A DNA stretch of 64,000 bases from Tateyamaria omphalii (lineage in GTDB: Bacteria; Pseudomonadota; Alphaproteobacteria; Rhodobacterales; Rhodobacteraceae), in NCBI RefSeq assembly GCF_014651375.1, contig NZ_BMWT01000001.1:124001-188000 (forward strand), read 5' to 3'. The notes under the pieces were generated by a model. The model was given only the letters and a program-made list of their open reading frames with translations, ran no database searches and was not told the DNA's origin. A program made the translations under genes and the position numbers. Within the stretch, counting starts at the first letter, position 1. Every line of letters starts with the position of its first letter. This document shows, piece after piece, positions 60,063 through 64,000 of this stretch.

Positions 60063-60947
60063 ATGGGCCTTCCTCCATACGCCACGCTGGGTCAGCGCAT
60101 CTGGTACTACAGCTTCCGGGTGATCTGCGGGCTGATCTTCTTCTTCCTTGTGGCCCCCATCGTCGTGGTCATGCCGCTATCGTTCAATGCGCAGGATTTC
60201 TTTACCTTCACGCCCGAAATGCTACGGCTTGATCCCGAAGGATACTCGCTCAAACACTACCGAGACTTCTTCACCAACCCGCAATGGCAACTGGCACTCA
60301 AGAACTCGCTGATCATCGCACCGCTCGCGACGATCATCTCGGTCAGCCTCGGCACGCTTGCCGCCATCGGCCTGAGCCAAAGCCATGTCCCATTCAAAGG
60401 GACAATCATGGCCATCCTGATCTCGCCCATGATCGTGCCTCTGATCATCTCCGCCACGGGCATGTTCTTTTTCTACGCCCAACTCGGCAACTGGATGGAG
60501 GCCACATTGGGCCTCGACAAGGGCTTTGTGGGCTATGTCAAAGTGGTGCTGGCCCACGCCGTGCTGGGCATTCCCTTCGTCATCATCACAGTCACTGCGA
60601 CGCTGGTGGGCTTCGACCGCTCCCTGACCCGCGCCGCGGCCAATATGGGCGCAGGGCCGGTGACCACTTTCTTCCGCGTGCAAATGCCGCTCATCCTGCC
60701 CGGCGTTATTTCCGGTGGCCTCTTCGCCTTCATCACCAGCTTCGACGAAGTTGTGGTGGTCCTCTTCGTCGGATCCGCCAGCCAGAAAACCCTACCTTGG
60801 CAAATGTTCATCGGCCTGCGCGAACAGATCAGCCCAACCATTCTGGCCGTGGCGACGATCCTCGTGGTGATCTCCATCGCCCTACTGACAACCGTCGAAC
60901 TCCTCCGCCGCCGCAGCGAACGCCTGCGTGGGATGTCACCGGGATAG
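60063..60947 (+). CDS. Polyamine-type ABC permease (PotC-like)
   Basis: The 294-residue permease has six membrane segments, with VICGLIFFFLVAPIVVVMPL, LIIAPLATIISVSLGTLAAI and the EAA motif RAAANMGAGPVTTFFRVQMP. ITSFDEVVVVLFVGSASQKT and ISPTILAVATILVVI follow. It pairs with the long PotB-like permease encoded 6 bp upstream. It is the last gene of the transporter operon; a GC-rich stem-loop follows. Confidence 0.92.
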   Translation: MGLPPYATLGQRIWYYSFRVICGLIFFFLVAPIVVVMPLSFNAQDFFTFTPEMLRLDPEGYSLKHYRDFFTNPQWQLALKNSLIIAPLATIISVSLGTLAAIGLSQSHVPFKGTIMAILISPMIVPLIISATGMFFFYAQLGNWMEATLGLDKGFVGYVKVVLAHAVLGIPFVIITVTATLVGFDRSLTRAAANMGAGPVTTFFRVQMPLILPGVISGGLFAFITSFDEVVVVLFVGSASQKTLPWQMFIGLREQISPTILAVATILVVISIALLTTVELLRRRSERLRGMSPG

Positions 60948-60989
60948 AGCTTCTTCTGGCCGGAAATACCTCGGGGGAGCCCAAAGGGC

Positions 60990-61004
60990 GGGGGCAGAGC
61001 CCCC
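60990..61004. terminator. GC-rich stem-loop between convergent genes, probable terminator
   Basis: GGGGGC-AGA-GCCCCC forms a 6-bp stem between the PotC-like gene (+) and the lytic transglycosylase gene (-). Neither strand has a long T-run, so efficiency is uncertain. It could act for both strands. Confidence 0.5.
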
Positions 61005-61035
61005 TAAAACATAGCGTCGCGAAGCGGCCTTTGGA

Positions 61036-62403
61036 TCAGCGCAAACGTTTCAGCAGGCTCACCGACGCGTATCCATCGGCAACCAAACCCTGCGACTGCT
61101 GAAACGTGCGCACCGCTTCCAAGGTCTTTGGCCCAATCCGACCGTCCACACCCTGCGTGCTGAACCCCGCAGCCGTCAGACGGCGCTGCATTTCCTTACG
61201 TTCCGAAAAGGTCAAGGCACGATCCTGCAAGGGCCAGTCTGCCTTGAAGCCTGCCCCCCCACCAATCCGGTCGCTGAGATGCCCCACGCCGATGACATAA
61301 GCATCAGCTGCATTGTACCGCTCGATCACTTCGAAGTTCTTGAAGATCATGAACGCGACGCCCTGACTGCCAGCGGGCAGCAGGATCGAAGCCGAACCGT
61401 AATCGGGCACCGGCTGCCCATCGGCACCAACAACCCCAAGATTGGCCCACTGCGACGGCATGCGGGTCACCTTCCGACTGGCCGTCGCATAGTCAAAGCC
61501 GCGCGGCAGCGTCACCTCAACACCCCAGGGCTGGCCCTTGATCCACCCAAACCCAGCCAAATAGGCTGCGGTTGAGGCCAGCGCATCCGTCGGATTATCC
61601 GACCAGATGTCACGCTTTCCATCGCCCGTGAAATCGACCGCATGGTCCAGGTAGGACGTCGGCATAAACTGCGTATGCCCCATCGCTCCGGCCCACGACC
61701 CGGTCATCTTGCGTGGGCTTGTGTCACCGCTTTGCAGGATTTTCAGTGCGGCGATCAGCTGCCCTTCAAAAAACTCTCCCCGCCGCCCATCATGGGCCAG
61801 CGTCGCAAGGCTTCGCACAACGTCGTTCGATCCACGAATGGCGCCATAGCTGCTCTCGAGACCCCAGACAGCAACAACAACCTCCTTGGCGACACCGTAG
61901 CGCGCCTCAATGGCCTCCAGCGCATCCCGATGCTCTCGCACCGCCTGTTTGCCGTTGCGCACACGCCGGTCAGACACGGCGCTGTCCAGATACTCCCAGA
62001 TCGTCTTGGTAAACTCTGACTGGTTTCGATCCAATCGGATCACGTCCGGATCATAGTTCACGCCGTCAAAGGCACGATCAAAGGTCGTGCTACTGATGCC
62101 TTGTGCCAATGCACGTGGCTTGAAATCCCTGATCCATCGCTGAAAATCTGCATTCGAAGTGGATGTATCCACCACCGGTGAGGATGGTACCTGCAAAGCA
62201 GCTGGGCGCAGTTGCGGGCGCACAACAGTCAGGGTTGCGACCTCCAGTGGAGACAACGTTTGTGTCCGAGTAACTGTATCCGCAACAGGTCGTTCTTCCG
62301 GCCTGATCGAAGATGGAATGGCCTGCGAGATCGCCGCTCCGGCAAGAAGAATTGCGCTGCCCGCCGCGCAAAAGGTGACTGCCCACCGCATGTTTTGCCT
62401 CAT
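61036..62403 (-). CDS. Lytic murein transglycosylase (MltB type) with peptidoglycan-binding domain
   Basis: The 455-residue protein has an N-terminal signal or anchor (about 5-28). The transglycosylase domain (about 85-370) has catalytic E183 in VWGLESSYGAIRG, the motif SWAGAMGHTQFMPTSYLDHA, and DFTGDGKRDIW. A C-terminal PG_binding_1 domain contains RRLTAAGFSTQGVDGRIGPK and TLEAVRTFQQSQGL. It cleaves peptidoglycan glycan strands to anhydromuramyl ends in the periplasm. ATG 62403 is chosen because the signal begins there; upstream codons lack support. Confidence 0.93.
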   Translation of the reverse strand: MRQNMRWAVTFCAAGSAILLAGAAISQAIPSSIRPEERPVADTVTRTQTLSPLEVATLTVVRPQLRPAALQVPSSPVVDTSTSNADFQRWIRDFKPRALAQGISSTTFDRAFDGVNYDPDVIRLDRNQSEFTKTIWEYLDSAVSDRRVRNGKQAVREHRDALEAIEARYGVAKEVVVAVWGLESSYGAIRGSNDVVRSLATLAHDGRRGEFFEGQLIAALKILQSGDTSPRKMTGSWAGAMGHTQFMPTSYLDHAVDFTGDGKRDIWSDNPTDALASTAAYLAGFGWIKGQPWGVEVTLPRGFDYATASRKVTRMPSQWANLGVVGADGQPVPDYGSASILLPAGSQGVAFMIFKNFEVIERYNAADAYVIGVGHLSDRIGGGAGFKADWPLQDRALTFSERKEMQRRLTAAGFSTQGVDGRIGPKTLEAVRTFQQSQGLVADGYASVSLLKRLR

Positions 62404-62459
62404 AATCGCTTGTGCCGCGTTTTCTCCAATGTAGCGAAAATCGGCCGTCCGGCAAAGGC

Positions 62460-63179
62460 TCAGTCGAAATGGGCGCGGTCCTTCGCCACTTCGTGCACCT
62501 CGGCCCGGATGCGCGCGAGGTGGTCGCGCAACAACGACACCCGATGCGGACGAAAGCTTTGGTCTGTCACGCACAACTCATCCATGCGGTCCAACCGGAA
62601 CACACGGAAGTCCTCCCTCAGATGGCACCACGCCAGCAAAACGTTGGTGTTTTCCATATACACGATGCCCAGCGGTTTGACGGTCCGCTCGGTCTGATCG
62701 CCCTTGGCGTCCTGATAGGCAAAGTGCACGCTGACCTCGTCCCATGCCGCCTGCCTGAGCGTGCCAACATCAATGCGCGGCGGATCAGGGCGCCAGTACC
62801 GCCTTGCATCCAGTACGGCGTGTTTCAATCGGTGCGCCTGTTTCGGCGGTACACGCGCCTGAATTTTTGCCAGCGCAGACGTTGCTGCCTTAGCCAGTGC
62901 CGGGTCCGCAATGACCGCAACATCGCGCAAGCCAAGAACCAACGCTTCCAACTCATCGTCTTCAAATCCAAGCGGAGGCAGAGAAGCATCTTCGATGAGC
63001 GTAAACCCAAAGCCCGCCTCGCCATCAATCACGGCCCCAAGCCCACGCAGCTCATCAATATCGCGATAGATCGTGCGCAGTGACACATCCATTTCATGGG
63101 CAAGCGATTGTGCCGTTATGGGCGGTGTCAAACGGCGCAGCGTCTGCATCAACTGGAAAAGGCGGTGTGTTCTGGTCAT
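62460..63179 (-). CDS. WYL-domain transcriptional regulator (YafY/DeoR-like)
   Basis: The 239-residue protein has an N-terminal HTH_11 domain (HRLFQLMQTLRRLTPPITAQ, VSLRTIYRDIDELRGLGAVI). A WYL domain follows, with SVHFAYQDAKGDQTERTVKP, LGIVYMENTNVLLAWCHLRE and DFRVFRLDRMDELCV. WYL domains bind ligands or nucleotides and often control stress or defence genes. Here the regulator is divergent from a glutathione S-transferase gene across a 23-bp palindrome, so it likely represses itself and the GST. Confidence 0.9.
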   Translation of the reverse strand: MTRTHRLFQLMQTLRRLTPPITAQSLAHEMDVSLRTIYRDIDELRGLGAVIDGEAGFGFTLIEDASLPPLGFEDDELEALVLGLRDVAVIADPALAKAATSALAKIQARVPPKQAHRLKHAVLDARRYWRPDPPRIDVGTLRQAAWDEVSVHFAYQDAKGDQTERTVKPLGIVYMENTNVLLAWCHLREDFRVFRLDRMDELCVTDQSFRPHRVSLLRDHLARIRAEVHEVAKDRAHFD

Positions 63180-63197
63180 GCTTCAGTCATATCACAT

Positions 63198-63220
63198 GTG
63201 CTGCCAGTTTCTGACAGCAC
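63198..63220. promoter_or_regulatory. Palindrome GTGCTG-N11-CAGCAC, candidate WYL-regulator operator
   Basis: Outer arms GTGCTG and CAGCAC (63198-63203, 63215-63220) are perfect. Inner AG/CT (63206-63207, 63211-63212) extend the dyad around centre 63209. It lies in the 85-bp gap between the divergent WYL-regulator and GST genes. Confidence 0.7.
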
Positions 63221-63264
63221 GGATCAGTATCTCAACCTCAGATTTCATTGAACAGGAGAGAAAG

Positions 63265-63957
63265 ATGCTGACCCTTGTGACTTACCCTCCCGCCTTTGGC
63301 CAACCCAGTGGCAGCCCGTTTTGCGTCAAAGCCCTTTACCTTCTCAACTTGTCTGGCCTGCCCTGGCAGCGCAAAGACACGGCTGACCCGCGCAACTGGC
63401 CAAAGGGCAAGTTACCCGCGCTTTGGGTGGATGACGAAATCATCGGCGACAGCGACAATATCCGCGCTTGGCTTGAAGAACGCGGCGCTCACTTTGACAA
63501 GGGCCTAAGCGATCTGGATCGTGCCACATCGCGCGCCTTCATCCGCATGGCCGAAGAACACATGTACTTCCACGTCGTGATGGACCGCTGGGGGGACAAG
63601 GCTGTTTGGCCCCTTGTTAGAGACACATATTTCGCTGCAATCCCTGCGTTTCTGCGCAAGTTCATCACCCGTGGTATCCGTCGAATGCTCTTGCGTGGTA
63701 TGGATGCGCAAGGGCTTGGTCGCCTGACCGCGGGCGAGCGCCTTGAACGGATTGAGCCCGATCTGTTGGCCATCACGGATCGCCTATGGCACGGCCCCTT
63801 CTTGTTTGGACCGAAACCCAGCGCCGCAGACGCCAGTGTCGCAGCGATGCTGGGCGCTATGGCATCGACTCCGGGTGGAACGGCCCTGTCACGCCGCGTC
63901 AAACAAGACGTGATGCTGGTCGATTACATGAAAAGGGTCGAAGCAGCGCTGGGTTAG
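63265..63957 (+). CDS. Glutathione S-transferase family protein
   Basis: The 230-residue protein has an N-terminal thioredoxin-like domain (LVTYPPAFGQPSGSPFCVKA, with LPALWVDDEIIGDSDNI for the glutathione site) and an all-helical C-terminal domain (GPFLFGPKPSAADASVAAML). It probably conjugates or reduces electrophilic compounds in the cytoplasm. The first turn has S-P-F-C, so a catalytic cysteine or serine is possible. ATG 63265 follows AGGAGAG. A palindrome upstream and the divergent WYL regulator suggest inducible expression. Confidence 0.85.
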   Translation: MLTLVTYPPAFGQPSGSPFCVKALYLLNLSGLPWQRKDTADPRNWPKGKLPALWVDDEIIGDSDNIRAWLEERGAHFDKGLSDLDRATSRAFIRMAEEHMYFHVVMDRWGDKAVWPLVRDTYFAAIPAFLRKFITRGIRRMLLRGMDAQGLGRLTAGERLERIEPDLLAITDRLWHGPFLFGPKPSAADASVAAMLGAMASTPGGTALSRRVKQDVMLVDYMKRVEAALG

Positions 63958-64000
63958 CGCCGCTTGCGGCTCACCTTGCGCTTGGCCTTATCCGCCCGGC
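63954..64000 (-). CDS. Possible 3' end of a - strand gene (basic C-terminus)
   Basis: An open - strand frame from the right edge reads RADKAKRKVSRKRR and stops at TAA (63954-63956), overlapping the GST stop. It may be the lysine/arginine-rich tail of a gene that begins outside the window. Fifteen codons are too few to identify it or to exclude chance. Confidence 0.3.
   Translation of the reverse strand, partial: RADKAKRKVSRKRR

Noticed and set aside
1..64000. CRISPR arrays, tRNA or rRNA genes, prophage genes
   Set aside because: No regularly spaced repeats, no cloverleaf-type sequence and no phage structural genes were seen on reading; this is a visual check, not a profile search.

Overview
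The window comes from an alphaproteobacterium, most likely a marine Rhodobacterales (Roseobacter-type) species. The main evidence is the flagellar gene set: flaF/flbT beside flagellin, motE beside motA, a short flgA, and a fliF-fliH-fliN-fliP order. CtrA-like boxes (TTAA-N7-TTAA type) sit in front of flagellar operons. Two polyamine-type ABC transporters, TrhO, paired EamA exporters and an ectoine-hydrolase-like M24 protein fit the same group. No rRNA, tRNA or CRISPR was seen.

Positions 1-15064 are accessory and housekeeping genes: the 3' end of a sulfatase/phosphonate monoester hydrolase gene; a MarR-GNAT fusion with an apparently leaderless promoter; an Lrp/AsnC regulator divergent from two coupled EamA exporters; and a redox island. 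The island holds an NmrA-like protein, a DUF924 protein, a SnoaL-like protein and a glutathionyl-hydroquinone reductase in one operon, then a LysR regulator, an FMN reductase and an MFS exporter. Both promoter regions of the island carry the same TGAGCA-N5-TGCTCA palindrome. Next come NAD salvage genes (pncB, pncA), trhO and another MFS transporter.

Positions 15134-46855 are a nearly complete flagellar cluster. The + strand carries motB, flgE-flgK-flgL-flgI, fliL-(123 aa)-motE-motA-(759 aa), flhA-fliR-flhB-fliJ-like, fliI and fliK-flgD. The - strand carries fliF-fliH-fliN-fliP, flgB-flgC-fliE-fliQ-flgF-flgG-flgA-flgH-fliL2, flgJ-flgN-like and fliC-flaF-flbT-DUF1217. It supplies the MS ring, rod, hook, hook-filament junction, P and L rings, most export gate parts, export ATPase, stator and flagellin. 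I found no fliG, fliM, fliO or cap gene here. A decayed IS5-family transposase lies between flgI and fliP. A 759-residue secreted repeat protein follows motA in the place where a MotC-like stator partner would be expected.

Positions 46852-60947 are polyamine uptake and catabolism: potF-potG-potH-potI with an overlapping amine-oxidase-like flavoprotein, a divergent putrescine aminotransferase (SpuC type), an ectoine-hydrolase-like M24 protein, and a second transporter (ATPase, binding protein, DUF1330 protein, an unusual 545-residue permease, a second permease). The end of the window has an MltB-type lytic transglycosylase, and a WYL regulator divergent from a glutathione S-transferase across a clear palindrome.

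Start codons were chosen by family fit, upstream Shine-Dalgarno sequence and overlap with the preceding gene. They often differ from the longest possible reading frame.
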